A stretch of 64,000 bases of DNA from Pelecanus crispus (Eukaryota > Chordata > Aves > Pelecaniformes > Pelecanidae), in the NCBI RefSeq assembly GCF_030463565.1, contig NC_134646.1, positions 61,521,710 to 61,585,709 of the forward strand. Reading direction: 5' to 3'. The notes beneath the pieces are model-generated. The model was not told the origin of the DNA, ran no database searches, and saw only the letters and a list, made by a program, of their open reading frames with translations. Positions 12,561 through 26,904 of the stretch are shown here, piece after piece (position 1 is the first letter of the stretch; each line of letters starts with the position of its first letter). A program made the position numbers and the translations under genes.

Positions 12561-15500
12561 TGCCACTGACCTTCAAGCAGCACTTCAGCAAAGTGAGCAG
12601 TGAGCTACTCCGAGTGTGACAGCTTTATTCCTTCATGTGACATAGTGCAGCCACACATGTCATGACTCTTGTTCAGACTTAGGCCCTGCTAATGCAATTG
12701 TGTCATTCCTGGCTTGACTTCAGTACCACTTTGTATGGGTGTAAGAACTGCTAAAATCCCTGCGTTGGACTGCAACGGGAATCCGCATGCCAGGTAAGCC
12801 AGGAAAGGAGCTTAACGTTCCCTCTTCCCCCTAACAATTTATTATCTGCAGCATCAAAGAAAGAGTGGGCTTCATCAAGTCGTTTGCCTCATCAAGTCAG
12901 TGCCATGTCCTACTGTGCAGGTTTGCAGGAAAGGGCAAGGCTGGGTGGAGCGTCGATCCCTGCCTGGCTCCTTCCACTCCCCTCCCCAGCCACTGTGCCT
13001 GCACCAGCACGCAGCACGCTGCACACGCTGCTGCGTACAGCCTTCCACGGCCAAGAGGGATCCGGGACATCAAATGAAACTTGGTGCCCAGATGTGCTTT
13101 GTGGGTTGTTTTGGGCAACATCATTCCCCTTGCTGGGGAAAACCTGTGAAGTGACAATGCAGCAAACAGGAAATGATTCACCAGTTTTCTTCACACATCT
13201 CAGGCAATATTTGCTCTACAACAAATACACAATTTAATTTTGCCCTAGAAAGTGCTTATAAAATTAACAACAAAGAAACACCATTTTGTGTTTTTACCTT
13301 TGAAGAGATACAAATGTCTATTTTAGATTGCCCAGATATCGCCTGCATTGAGTTGTTTACTGCAATACAGTGTCTTATTCTTCACTGACTAACTTTCCTT
13401 ACAGAGCCTGCCAAGCACAAATTAGGTCAACCTAAGCAGCAGTATGAAATGTAATTAGCCAAAAACTTTCTTAATTAGTGCTGTTATTCAGGGTGGGGAG
13501 AGCTTAGCTCACAGTGAATTGGGGTAGGGCAAGTTGGTAGAGAGAGGCTCTTCCTAAAGAAAGGTGGATCTAACGCTGGATAGCTGCCCAATACCTTTTG
13601 AAATTTTGATTGCAATGTTTTATGACCACAGTGAGGACTGTAATTTGTGCCTGTAGGGTGCTCTGTGTTGCACTAATAGATTGCAATAAAACAACAAACA
13701 ACAAACTAATCATTCTTATGGACAACACCTTCTTGCAACTAGAATCAGCGATTCTAGGTCTTCAGGCACTCTGTATCAGAGTCACAAAAATGTTGGTAAG
13801 AAACTGTTTCCTTCCTGACAGAGGCACTAACAGTGCCTTGCCACGTCTGCACAGCAGCTCCCGTTGGACCGGGAGACCAGGGACTGGCATCTTTTGCGCT
13901 GTGACCATATCTCTGGGTCCAGTTCAGGAACCAACTTTTTAGGGGATACAAAAGAGAGATCAGTATGGCTTCCACCAAGCAACTATCCACAACACCGTAT
14001 TTGATATTATTGGCATCTTAACTGTCAGACAAGACTGGGACTAAAGGGGTGAGATTAAGTTAGTTTGATACCTCTGAAGATAGTCAATTCACGAGAAACT
14101 TGTGCTAGCCCTTACCCAAGCAGTATTTGGATGAAGACAGATTTCCACTTTTTGGTATCAAACAGCTTTCACTTTCTCTCACCTCTCCCCTTCAGTCAGT
14201 ATAAAACACCGACCAATTTTGCTTAAACAAAAGAAGCAGCACTAGCACAGATTTTCATTTCTGTTATTCTGCTCAGTTCTTATTACTCTTATAATCCATC
14301 TCCCATCTGGACTGAATAAAAGAATTTGCATTTTTACATTTACAAATGCTGGTGTGTACCGATGCAGGACAAGTTACCAATTCATAACTCTAATTAATAA
14401 ATAATATGTTGATGAGAAACTCCTGGAGTAAAGGGCTAAATATAGTATTAGTGGGCATAGACTGTAATAAAAACATACAAAGGCCAATATGGAAAAATAT
14501 GCATGGAAACAACCTACAAAGCTACAAAAAGCAACAATTTTTGCACTGGCTGTGCATGAACCAACTTATGTCTGAAGGCAGCCTAGCTACATTCATGCAG
14601 TATTGCACTCAAGCTAATAAAGCCTGGAGAGAGGTATGATAATAGGATAATGTGTGCAAATTAACATTCCCACTGGGTGATATCATTATAGTGCAAAGCA
14701 GAACCCCAGTTCTGCACATAAGTAAAGTCCTTCACCAAGGTTTAAAGTACGGTCTAAGTGTGGTACAAACTTTGTGCTGATCAGCTGCGCAGAGGTTTTT
14801 GCATAGTGTTATCATCATGAGAATTGCATTTTAGCAGGAAAATTCACATCACTTTCAAGACAAAGAACACCCGTTTAAGTGCCCTGTACTGAAATCTCAT
14901 CACCTGGACAGTACAGCAAGTCTCAGGGTTTGCCTTGGTTCTTGTCTAGGTCTGATTTACTGAGAAAAAGTGTTATAATACCCTAAGAATTCGACTGCTT
15001 TCATGATCGCATTCATTCAAAAGCTGAAGAGGTGACTGTTTTAATATATGGTGTGCAAGAGCAAAGCAAATCTGATTATAAAATGGTTACATCAATGAAG
15101 CAGTAAAAATGTTATTCAAGCTCATTACCTAGATAATAACTTACTTAGACTTAATTTTGTGTAAGGCCAGTAGCCGTGGCCACTAGAAGCTTGTCACAAA
15201 ATGTAAAGATATGTGCACATTTTTAAAATAGCATCATTTGAATTTATCAGTGATTTCTGTGCATCCAGTTAGCAAGAATGAATGTGTGCAACTTAGAATT
15301 AGATATCTAAGTGTATATTTAAATAGGCAGATTAAAAAGGCCTGATCTTCAGATGATGTAGAAACATATTTCTGAAACAACTGATGTGGAATGGGCCCCT
15401 CAAAATCTCTCCCAGATCCCTGTTCAGATGGGAAACAGTTACCTCCTGGACTTTCAGCATTTGTTCATAGCTGGAAAAGGAACATCAGAAAAGGAATGGG

Positions 15501-16002
15501 AGCCTACCGTGTAGTCTGGGCTGAAGCATCATTGTGCCCTGGTAATGAGTTCAGTTCTGTTAATGGAAATTGAAAGTCTTTCAGTGACTTCAACACTGAT
15601 TAAAACACAGACATTAGAAAAAATAGTGAAACTGCATTCTGAGAACTTAAAAAGAAAAATATACTTAAAGACCTAGTTAGGAGATGCTCACCAAAAGGCA
15701 ATGTTAATAACTAACTTTCAGTGACCTCATTATAACTTACTTTTCTGGAAACCTGTAAAAAATGTTGATTACTTTTGCAAGATCTAGTGGGCATTGTTTT
15801 TTTCAAGGTAGTGAAAAATATTTTAAGGAAAATACTACGTAGTTGGGCAAAAGTAGGCTGTTCTGTGAATACTTCCATTAAAAATGCATTCTTACTTCTG
15901 ATTTTAACATATTTTTCATTTTATTGTTTAGGCATAAATGCATCAAAATAGACCTAAATTAATATTTGTCCTGTAGTTTTATTCCTGACTTTATTAAGTT
16001 AT
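12561..16002. other. Intergenic, no gene seen
   Basis: A GC-richer piece at about 12930-13090 gives overlapping frames on both strands by composition. The rest is AT-rich with no recognisable feature. Confidence 0.55.
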
Positions 16003-16145
16003 GTAGATGTGGTGCTTAGGGACATGATTCTATGATTCTATGACATGGTTTAGTGGTGAACTTGGCAGTGTTGAGTTAACAGTTAGACTTGATGATCTTA
16101 AGGGTCTTTTCCAACCGAAATGATTCTATGAGTCTATGATTCTAT
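16003..16145 (+). mobile_element. CR1 LINE 3' end
   Basis: GTAGATGTGGTGCTTAGGGA leads into the typical GTTTAGTGGTGAACTTGGCA and CTTGATGATCTTAAGGGTC, then ATTCTATG-type octamers. This is a severely 5'-truncated insertion. It has an extra internal copy of the octamer repeat at 16027-16047. Confidence 0.9.
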
Positions 16146-19100
16146 CTTTGCCTTTACACAAATGCTTAAATGCTGGCTACAACAGACCTGTCATCTAACT
16201 CCAAGCACACAAGTGAATGTTTCACAGAGAACCAAACCCATTTCTACTTTGATCATTGGCTGTGATGCAGTTTTGTGCTCACAGTTGATACATTTTCCCC
16301 TCTATGTAAATCTACCTATCATTTATATCAAGTCTCTGACAATGCTGTTAAAACCAAGTATATCATATACTTAGAAACAAAGAGCTTTAGTGCTTATGTT
16401 GATAGCCTTTCTATGTGAGTGCAAAAATCAATCCTTCCTCAAATGACAATTAGCCAGCTACACAATACTGATCAGTTTTGTAATATGTAAAATATGTGTC
16501 AAATCTAACAACCAAAGTCTGCCTCCATAAAAGAATGTGTTCAAAAAGATTAGTGGATTATTGCAGGCTCACACAGTCTGATGCTACATTTTATGCTTCT
16601 TGGATGGCTTTTAGCACATCTCAGCTGCTGCCAGTCAACACATGTGCTCTTTAAGCATGGAAAATAATGCAGGAATTTAGGAGAGCAGTGCTGATGGTTT
16701 GAATGAGATGGCTATGTACTGAGCTGGTGACATAAACGGCTTTTCTTTTTCAGCAGAAGGATTTTCTACAAAGGTTGGAAGAGATCCTGTGCTTCAGTTA
16801 ATACAAACCCAGTTAATACATATCATCCTTGTATAGCTATTGACTGTAGTGGGCTTAACCAGTAGATGATGATTTACTCTCAGTTTCTTGCCAGTCACTG
16901 TACATGCTGCTCTTCGGAATTGCATTAACAGCCACTGCCGGCGGAATACAGCTGCTTACCAGGGCCAGCAGCTCACAGCAGCCCAGATAGTACTGGTCAG
17001 GGTACATGCCCTCAGCCAAGAAAAAAAAGGGTTTGATGCATTAGGCTAACAAAGGCGTGCACCAAATGGTCTCTCATGACTACAAAATTGATTAAATTTG
17101 CTCTTTTGTATTGGAGACCAGTGCAATTACAGTGATCCTGCCTTATGATGTGTGGAGTGTGCTATTTGCACTGCATCTTCAATAGCCTGATTTTATATAC
17201 TTGGAGAAGTGGATCAATAAGCTTCTAAATGATGGCAAGTATCTACTTGGTGTGATGAGATAGCATCACCCACAGTACACTCAGATGCTGAGATAATGAT
17301 GGTTTTGACAACAGGCTTTAAAGGTTTGAGTTAAAACGGTACAGTCTGCCCTTGACGATTCATCCGCCTAACTAATTTTGGGAACTCTGTGTGGGAATGT
17401 TGTGACTATTCAAAAATTATTGTCATTAAACTTAAATGCTTCTTTGAAACAGGTTTCTGAGGACTAGCGGTACACACTTTGCAGGAGCTAATACTTCCTT
17501 AGCAGTAAAGCAATTCTCAGCTTTCTCATTGCCAATGCACATCTTTACCTACAACATTGATTTAATGGGAAATCTGCCTGCCTTAAACTTTTCATGAAGC
17601 ATCCAAAATAGTTCCTCAGCTACAGTTTTCCCTCTTACTCTGTATTGCAAGTCAAACACCCTAAAATGCTAGTGCTTTCAAAGCGTTTTGGCCTGTTTCC
17701 AGAAAAATTCAGGGATGTTTATCATAAACTACAGTATTCATACTTCTGTTAATGCTGCAAGCCAGTTTCACAGTTCAAGGGACAACTCTGTCGCACCACT
17801 TTTGGTATCACATACTAATGTTATATTGGTCACAAAAAACATAATATTTGATTAAGTCCTAAGACAATTGTTCCTTAGCAGAAGTGGCTGCACAGCTGTT
17901 GCCAAGAAGGTTCAAACTTGTCCATATTTCAGTAAGCTCCCACTATTCATATCATTTCTGTGAAACTGCACAGGGCAGATATATAACCTGTAAAAATTTC
18001 AGTGCATGAGACAAACCCCTGTCATCTTGTGTATGGTATCACTCATGGACAAAATGTACCTGAGACAGGTGCAGTCCCATAGAGTCAGATTCAGATACGT
18101 TTTCCTAGACACCTTTTGCACTTTCCATATTCCATGTGTTGTAGGTAGTGGACATGCAGGTATGTTGTTATTAATTTGTGTTAAAACTTCAGGGTCTCAA
18201 TGTGTTGCAGAGACCCCCCCCCAGAATGCTTGCAGAAGGCCTTTGCAGTTAATCTGAATCGAAAAACACTACTGTTGCAACTTCAGTATCAGCTACTGTC
18301 TTCCAAACCACTATTGCATCAGGTGATGGTGGGACTATTTTGCTTTCTTTCTGCTCATGAGCAATTTGCCAGTGATTAAATTTATTTAAATAATGCTTAA
18401 AATTTATTTTAAATACTGCTTTCCACATTATAATTTATTAAGATCAGAAGAGAAATATGGCCACTTCTGCCGGTGCAATGTACAGATCGTAAGATATTGT
18501 CTACTCTGATGCCATTAAGTTCCTGCAAATTTCATGCTTTCTATAAATTGCTTTCAAGATTTGACTTCTGAAAATGTGTTTTTCTTAGGTTGCCACAATA
18601 TTTTGGAATCTTGACTTTAATGTCAGGTTTTTAAATTTTTCCATCTGTCTCTCATACATGATTGAGGCTGTGGGCTCATTTCTTTCCCTGTGACTACTGC
18701 TGTGGGACTCGAGTGTCCAATGGGTACTGTTACACAGTCTTTCAGTTGTGCGGTGAATGTACAGAATACATTTCTGAGACACCTAATGAGCAAAACCTCC
18801 ACAAACACGCAACCGAGTTTACACAGTTTAACACAATGAAGCATTCACAGTCATTCTGCTTTTCATCTCCCTGCTCCAAAATCCAGTAAGAAGAAACAGT
18901 ACCATTAATTTCTAATGCCACACACCCTAATTACACTGGTCAGCTAATTACCAATTAGATAGGAAACAAGACCCTGTTAGACCCTTCAAGGTGATCACCT
19001 GTTGTCACATCTCAGGCAAATGCTGCTCCTTGTAAGTGCGTGCTCTGTTATCACCATCTTTAGGTCTCAGCTTCTTTGTAAACCAGTTACTTCGAGCACT

Positions 19101-22100
19101 GAGGAGGATAAGAGATCATTAACTATGATGAAATGGTGGCCTTTCCAGCTTTGAAATGGCTGAGGCAGCTGCATGAGGATGGGCAGTACATTGTTTCTGG
19201 GGATGGGGAGACTCCTCTCTTCCAGTGAGCATCTTCAGGCACTGTTGAAGGGGCCACCACTTCCCACAGAATGCAAGTGTAGTCTGATGGTCCCTGGCAA
19301 GTGAGCAGCCCTGGGTTTTGGTGAGCCATGTGTGCACCAGGCAGCATAAGCTCTTCCCACAGTCATGGGTGAAGCTTCACTGCAGCTTGAAGGGCAAATA
19401 GCACAAAAGACAGCCAGTCACCTACTCCTGGCATGGTGTCCCATGAGCTCAGCACTCTGTTCCTGCCGCATTGCCATGGGTAACGGGAAGCAGGCTCCCT
19501 GCCGCAGCAAGCGACAGCCAAACTGGCTGCTCGGTGAGGCAGCAGCTTCAGCGCAATCCCTGCAGGTGCAATGAGGTGTGTTTATGCTGAGGGAGCCAGG
19601 ATCATAGAAGAGGTGGGGACCAGAGGGAAACACGTTATCATTCCTAGATGCAAGATGATCTGTAATTCCAAATGGAAAATGTTCACTCCCCACCCAAAAG
19701 CTATGAACTTTGCACTTTCTTTTTACATGCTTTTTCTTCTGTGAAATACCTACCATTTTCTGTAGACATTTTTCTATTAAAATTTCGAGTTGTTGAAATA
19801 CAATTTTCCATCAGAAGTAATAAATTATGGATACATCCTTACCAGACTTTGTTAAAACTGCATAAGGCCAAATAAAACATTCCTTGTGGCATTAGTAGGC
19901 TAATGCAATATATTATAAAGGTCATATTTATAAAAGGATCTTCAATACTGCATAGTCTCAGTGTTGGAAAATAGCCCAAGCCAACTCCTACTACAGTAAT
20001 CTTTTCTTACCCTTTGTGCTCCCTGACTTCTGTAGTATACTAACTGTCAATAAATAGTCATGTTCCCTCAAGTACTGTGCCCAGTGGCACCGTACATATT
20101 GAAAAGTATCTGCTGTACAAGTAATGCTCTTTGAATTCTGTTGATACTGTAGGAAAAACACTATTTAAGTCCTTTAGCAGGCAAAACTCTAGCTGAAGTG
20201 ACAGATTTTTTTTTTTTTTCCTGAACATGATCCACATAATCAAGCCATTCATCAGTAGACTCCCAATGAAGGCAGAGTCAGAACTTAGTTTGCTCAGAAG
20301 GCACCTACAAAGCATAAGGTGAGATTAAAGCAATATCTTGTGAAAAGTCTTTGACTCTTTCCCTCTTGAACTACGAATCATACTAATTGCAGGAGTGGCA
20401 TAGCAAAGAAGTAAAATAATAGCTGTTACTCTAATTATGTGGAGTCTCTATTTTGTGTTAGGATGAAACTTCAGGTGTGGTTACTATCTGTTTGATTTCA
20501 TTAACGAGACTTCATAAATTATAAGCCAATAAAGAATGCAAATGGGAATGATTTCAGGCTAAGTATGAGAATTTTATTGCTGGCTATCAAAGACTTTCTC
20601 CTAAAATGCTAATTTTTTAGACATAGTCCTTTGATCACTACAGATAGTGAAATGTTGATCAAATAAAACTCTGACGTAGTTCTTGTTATTTTAAATGGGA
20701 AGTGAAAAGTAGTCTGCCAAATTTTAATTGTTCATTTGGGCTATACTGCTATCACTGTGCAAATCTCAAAGCCCGGTATTAGAGAATATCCTTCTTAAGA
20801 AGAATATTATATTTCTGGAGACATGCCTGAATATCACTGGCTTGAGAGCACACGTATTCCTCACTTCTGAGAGCTAAATTAAGACTCCCACTGAGTACTG
20901 CAGCAAGTTATAGTGCTGGAAATGTTGTGGGCTTGCATAAGGCAAGACTGGACACAGTATTTCTAAGTTAGCTGGGAGGTGGGATGATGTGGCCTGGCAG
21001 ACTCCTCTGACAAGCCCATGGCAAGGCTGTGGCACAGTTCCCCCAGCTTTCACGTGCTGTCTAGGTTGCAGAAGTGAGGCCACCACAACAACACATCCCA
21101 CTAAGGCGTGGCCACTACAGACCTTGCAAACACCTCCTTTTGACACACAAATCATGTAGCCAGCCAAACTAGGGTTTGCTTGAAAAGAAATGGTTAGGAG
21201 GGAAAGGAAACACCTTTGTTGTCTTCCGCCTAACAATCCTCTGATGAGGGAGCCATAACTTAATACCAAAGTATTAAGAAGACTTTTTGATTAGGTACTA
21301 GGAGAAAAAAGTATACCTTGGAGGAAAAACATCACAAGTGAGAAAAACACCTTTTTTTTTTTTTCTTTTCTTAGAGCCAGGTGATGCATGTTTACTCTGC
21401 TCAGGTGTTTATTCTACTATAACATAAACTCTACACTAAAGCTGAAACCATTATGAGGTAATGTTTGTAGAATATTTTTTAACATAGACTTTCAGGTATG
21501 AATCAAGATACTCTGAGGGGGAAAATGCTCATTCATTTAATAAATCTTTGGATTTTTTTAATCAACCTTCTGTATAAAGTTCTGATAGAAGACTTTTGTG
21601 AGCATTTTTTTGTGGATCTCTCCTGTCCCTTTTAAATCTCAGTTATAAGCTTCTAACCTCCTTTAGATGGTTTAAAGAGGAGTAAAAAACTTTGCAAATA
21701 CATAAACATGTACAGTTCTGACTCTACATTCATAAATCAGCAGTTCCCCATGTAACAAAGGGAGATTTTTCAAAAGTGGGCTAGAGAGGGGCTGATTGTG
21801 GAGGAGGTACCACCACCATCTTCGGGGGTCAGCATGAAGTTCCTTTAGAAAGAGAAGAGCCACTTCAACAGCTCTGGAAGACATGTCCTCTCTATAAGCA
21901 GGTCTGGGTAAGGGTGAAGGGGCAGACACATGGTGCTTCACCCTTTAAGGTGCTGAGAGTGGCATTCCCACCTTCCTGGCATCCAAGCATGCATGTGCCT
22001 CACAAGTCAGGAATCGCCGTTCCCCAGGCAAGTGCCTGCCACAGGCAGGGGCAGGGAGCAGTGGGGTGGGACCAGTGCCTTGCCAAGGCACCCATGCCGG

Positions 22101-22359
22101 AGCCCCGGGCTGCCTGGGAAGGAGGCTGCAGCCAGCACTGTGAGGAGAAGCCCCAGAATGGGAGAGGCAGGGAAATTCCAGAGTGTAAAAATTATGCCAA
22201 GAAGATGTGGGGACACCTCAGGGCATCTGTAGAAAAGACTTGGGCATGGCTCTCCCAGAATTAATGTTATTTAGTAGTTCATGGGCAAAGAGCAAGGGCT
22301 CTCCTGTATCCCTCCTCTCACCCCAATGGTAAAGAGCCGCCATAAGCCCAATTCATCTT
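16146..22359. other. Intergenic, no gene seen
   Basis: Mostly AT-rich, with T runs at 20208-20219 and 21352-21364. GC-richer segments at about 19130-19570, 20900-21250 and 21960-22250 carry only chance open frames. Confidence 0.55.
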
Positions 22360-22945
22360 TGTGCTGGTTTTGGCTGGGATATTGCTAATTTTCTTCACAG
22401 TAGCTAGTATGGGGCTATGTTTTGGATTTGTGCTGAAAACAGTGTTGATAACTCAAGGATGTTTTCGTTATAGCTGAGCAGTGCTTACAGAGAGTCAAGG
22501 CCCTTTCAGCTTCTTCACACCACCCCACCAGCAAGTAGACTGGGGGTGCACAAGAATTTGGGAGGGGACACAGCTGGAACAGCTGACCCCAACTGACCAA
22601 AGGGATATTCCATACCATATGACATCATGGTCAGCATATAAAGCTGGGGGAAGAAGAAGGAAGGGGCAGGACATTCAGAGTGGTGGTGTTTGTCTTCCTA
22701 CATAACCATTATGCGTGATGGAGCTCTGCTTTCCTGGAGATGGCTGAACACCTGCCTGCCGATGGGAAGGAGTGAATGAAATCCTTGTTTTGCATGTGTG
22801 TGGCTTTTGCTTTACCTATTAAACTGTCTTTATCTCAACCCATGAGTTCTGTCACTTTTACTCTCTGATTCTCTCCCCCATCCCACCGGAAGGGAGTGAG
22901 GGAGCGGCTGTGTGGTGCTTAGTTGCCAGCCAGGGTTAAACCACT
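22360..22945 (+). mobile_element. Solo LTR of the same avian ERV family (copy B)
   Basis: Begins TGTGCTGGTTTTGGCTGGGA and ends near CAGGGTTAAACCAC. It has the same block order as copy A, including CATACCATATGACATCATG, a clean TATAAA at 22637-22642 and the TTTATCTCAACCCATGAG block. A target duplication is not clear, because the extreme 3' end has lost the usual terminal bases. No gag, pol or env sequence is adjacent. Confidence 0.8.
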
Positions 22946-25900
22946 TCCTTCTGTTTTTCCTGGGAACTTCATATTACAGTGATGGTGGTGGCTGGGTCTC
23001 CCCTGGGCATGTGCAAGGAGGGAGGTATAAGTCTTTCTTTACCATCCCCAGAGTTATTGTCAAAATAGCCTTCTGACATGGCGTCTGGCACGCGATGTGC
23101 TAAGAGGAAATGCTCCATTGTCCTGGAGTCCTCTCCTGTGTTTGCAAGAGTTCAGATCTTGCCAGATGATCACAGGAGGAACTGGTATTCAAATATTTTC
23201 TTTCAAAATGGAAGTGTAAAGCCTTTGTAAAGCCTTTAGTTACAAGGCAAAAATTGCAGGGGTATGATCAGAAGTGGGCTCTAAATATTTTTTTGCAAAG
23301 CGAACAGCATGAAGCTCACCTCCTCAGAGCTCCTCCAAGATGCTGATTTTCTGGACACACCATGGCAGGATTCATCTCAGCCAGAGACTTTGCGGGGTAC
23401 AACCTGGAGAGAAGATTTTCATTTCTTCAAATACACTGGCAAATTTTATAGTCAGAGTAGGGAGGCTGCTTAAAGTAAGGTTGGGAAAATCCTGCTTTTC
23501 TGTGCAAAATGTTATTCTGCCATACACACATATGCACATACACATCTCCTACCATGGAGCAGTTCATTACTCCAGGACACTGAGCCAGGACAGCACATGG
23601 ACTGTGGTCTATCACCATTCTACCATCATATTAAGCATTAATTTCTCCATTTAACAGCACTGGCAGCAATAGAAGTGAAGGTAGTTTCTTGAAAGGCTGA
23701 CTGCTTGGCATCGCTACTTTCTTTGAAATGTCTTTCATCAGCAGACACAGTGTGGTGTGGCCTATGCATACAGCAGAGAAGGACACCTTTACTGCATTTG
23801 GATGTGTGCCCTAGAAAGCACTCATGTACCAGCGGGGAAGTCCTAGTGCTGGCCCTTGGGGCACACTAGAAAGAAAGTGTCCTGGGAGAGGAGAATCCAG
23901 GTTTCAGTCAATGCAAATGTGCGCAATGGTGATCTGTGAGAATGCAGCTGAAGATGGGATTTTGGGGGGTTACATTGTTTTCCCCTTGGCCACATAGACA
24001 TCTATGTGGTCAAATTATGACACTATAGTTCTATGAAAGCCATGCATAAATATCTATGTTAATAAAGATGTAATCTGCGTTAGAATGGGAAAACATGTAA
24101 CAGGAAAACAGATGATACTTCTCAAATAAATCTTACTCTGATTTCATGCACTACAGCTTTCACTTTCTGCACTGCATTTTGTTTACGTAGTGTTTAAGAG
24201 CTTCTGTGATAGACCAGGCATCTCTTTTGCACAAACACAGACTCACGAGATTCCCTGCCTAGGCTCTGGGTCATTTTTTCTCCTGTGTATTTTCTACTGC
24301 AGTCCGCAGGAAGTACACACATGTAGAAGACACTGTTTGGTCTGTAGCAGTGATAGCATTGCTGACAGGCAGGATGAAAATTCATGAAAATTTAGGTCTG
24401 AGATAATGCAGGAATATATATGGGCATTATCTACATTGAACTTACAGGTTTGAAGGCAAGAATTAGCAGAGTTTATTGCAACTGCTGGTATGTTTATCAG
24501 ATTGCATAAATGATGGTAGAAATAGTGCATAGTAGCAGCAACCATGTAACCTGTGGTAGAAAGTAAATGATGGCACAAAAAGAAGCAGAAACCAGCAGGT
24601 AACTACAGGACCAGTTCTAACTAAGGACCAGTTCACTATGGACACGGTCCTTCCCACACAGTAACAGTCCCTCAAACTTGCTGCAGCGCAAGCCTATTAT
24701 GAAGATATAAAATCTTCATTGGAAGCAAATTTCTGCTTTCTCTTTCATTCTAGTGAGAAAAATAGCATTGCAAAAGTCCATTTCTCTTTTAACCATAGTC
24801 CATAAATGCTTTTAATTATATCACCTTTCATGGTATGACATTAACTACAGTTACTTAAAAGGCTATGCATGGCTCGGGTATCACAGAGAACATCTTCTCC
24901 TGGCAAGTGTCACCAATAAAAGCATACATGATAGAGCTACAGATTTATGGTCAATAAATATTAATTTTACTTTTGCTAGACTTTATAAATGTCTTGAGCT
25001 GGTTAAAGAAGGAATTTTTAAAAGTAACTCTTTGGCAAAGTAAATTTCCAATACAGAGAAAAATCTTTTTTCCACTAGGTTTCTTTAAAAAATTACAGAC
25101 AGTGGAGAATGTGTAATAAAAGCCATTTTCCCATATTACTGTTTATGCATAATGTCCCACACACATGACTAACACTGAGCAGAAAAAAATGTAAATATAC
25201 CTGAACTCTCTTGATTAAGGTACATGCCTTTCCTTTCCTTGCAGATCAAGTTTAAACTGGGTACAATCAGGTTATCTGTGAGAAATTGTAAGTACCATCT
25301 ATATATGGCCATTTGGAGGAAGTAAAATACTAAACCTGTTTTTATTGCATATTTGTGACAGCAAGACCACTCTAAGTTTAATTACTGATAAAGAACAGTA
25401 TCATAGGATTGATTTCTTCTAGTCACAGCCATCTCAAATTAAAACAACAAATTATGAAAAATATCAAAATGATCTCTGCCAAGTAATTTCCAGTAAGAAT
25501 ATTTTTGAGAAGATTTCCCCTTTGCAATAGCTATTCTGTGAACAAAAACCAGTTTGTTTGTGTTACAGTGCTTATAAAATGGGCAAAATTTTGATTTAAT
25601 TGTTCATTTAGAAATGGTCTTGGAAGAGATTTTCAGCCAGCTGTATTTCTGTGGATTATTCCCTCAGTGCTGTTCATGACATACAGTATTACTAAATGTC
25701 ACAAATCAGCCTGAGACATCATGTGTTCTACAGCACAGATTACTTATTTTGCCAAGTCCAGGTTTTTCTTTCTTAGCTTTAGAGTTTGGAAACAATCCCA
25801 AAGGTAATAGGGAAATTTGTGAACCTTCTCTTAAATATGCCTCTTGGTTGGCTCCCTTTCCTGTTTTCTTGGCCTCTCAAGGGACACATAATCAGTACAA

Positions 25901-26904
25901 CTCATGTAGTCCTCATGCAGTTGTGTACAGGCCTTCTCAACTTCTTACATTTCAGCCAAAAAAAAAAAAAAATTGAAAAGGCTGTTTTGAAAACTAGGCT
26001 TTTGCTGTAATTCACAAAGTCTAGCTACTTTACATTGCTGGGTAATGAACCTACAGGTGACTGCCTCTAAGTCTCCCACACCTGCAAAGTGACATGCTAT
26101 AAATCAAATGTAGTAGGTTGCGTTGTTTTGCTGCTAACCAGGTCAACCTCCCCCCCAAACAAAATTCCAGAAAGCAAATAACCATAACAAGTGGTTGCTG
26201 CACATAATGTTTCTCTATCATTACACAAAGAACTTCATAATACCCAATTATAAAAATCTGGACTGGTTATGCAGGGATTTCACAACTGGTGGTAAGATAA
26301 CTGGGGGTATCTCAGTTTGTCTGCACTTGGATATTCCTTTTAGCTAGTTGCATTTTCTTAAGACTTTAGTGTAAAAAGGTTTGTTTTTGTAGGTCCCTTC
26401 ATTTACTAAACCAAAATCAGGCCAAAAGACATCGATGAAGGCCAGAACAAGACTTGGATTAATTTATTTGTTTATAGTCAAGAGGAAGAATGAATGCTGA
26501 GTTCCAACAATAGCTAATTACATGAATTTGAATCTAGGAAATAGGAATGCTTGTCTGCCAATTTAAAAATTCACCTCTCTTGAACCTTACAGGCCTAAAC
26601 CTCATTTGTCATTAATGTTATTTTATATATTAACTAGTATTATAAAAGAAGAACGTTCATTCTTTCTGTTTCTGGAGATGTTTGGATTTCAAGGACTCAC
26701 CTCCATCGCTTTTACACCTGAAATAAGCACCCCCTGACTATATGTCCGACAACACCCTCCCACACATTCTGCCTTTTGCACCCCTCTCCCTGACTAATAT
26801 CATGTAATATCAATGTTGAAAAGAATCAGCTGTGCTTTGAAAGAAGCAGAAAGCCTCATGAAGAAGTAGTATATGGTCAGATAGTGAAAGTGTTATCGCA
26901 GGAG
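22946..26904. other. Intergenic, palindrome only
   Basis: AT-rich sequence. Apart from the palindrome at 23986 and an A-run near 25957-25971, I see nothing I can name. Confidence 0.55.
23986..24013 (+). repeat. Near-perfect palindrome, 13-bp arms
   Basis: TTGGCCACATAGA and TCTATGTGGTCAA flank a 2-bp spacer. All pairs are Watson-Crick except one G-T. It is not part of a recognised repeat. Confidence 0.7.

Noticed and set aside
12202..12603. 133-residue plus-strand open frame
   Set aside because: It lies inside the CR1 element and reads across its deleted and non-coding 3' part. It is retrotransposon sequence, not a host gene.
20874..21269. 131-residue minus-strand open frame
   Set aside because: No recognisable motif, no conserved start context, no repeat or splice support.
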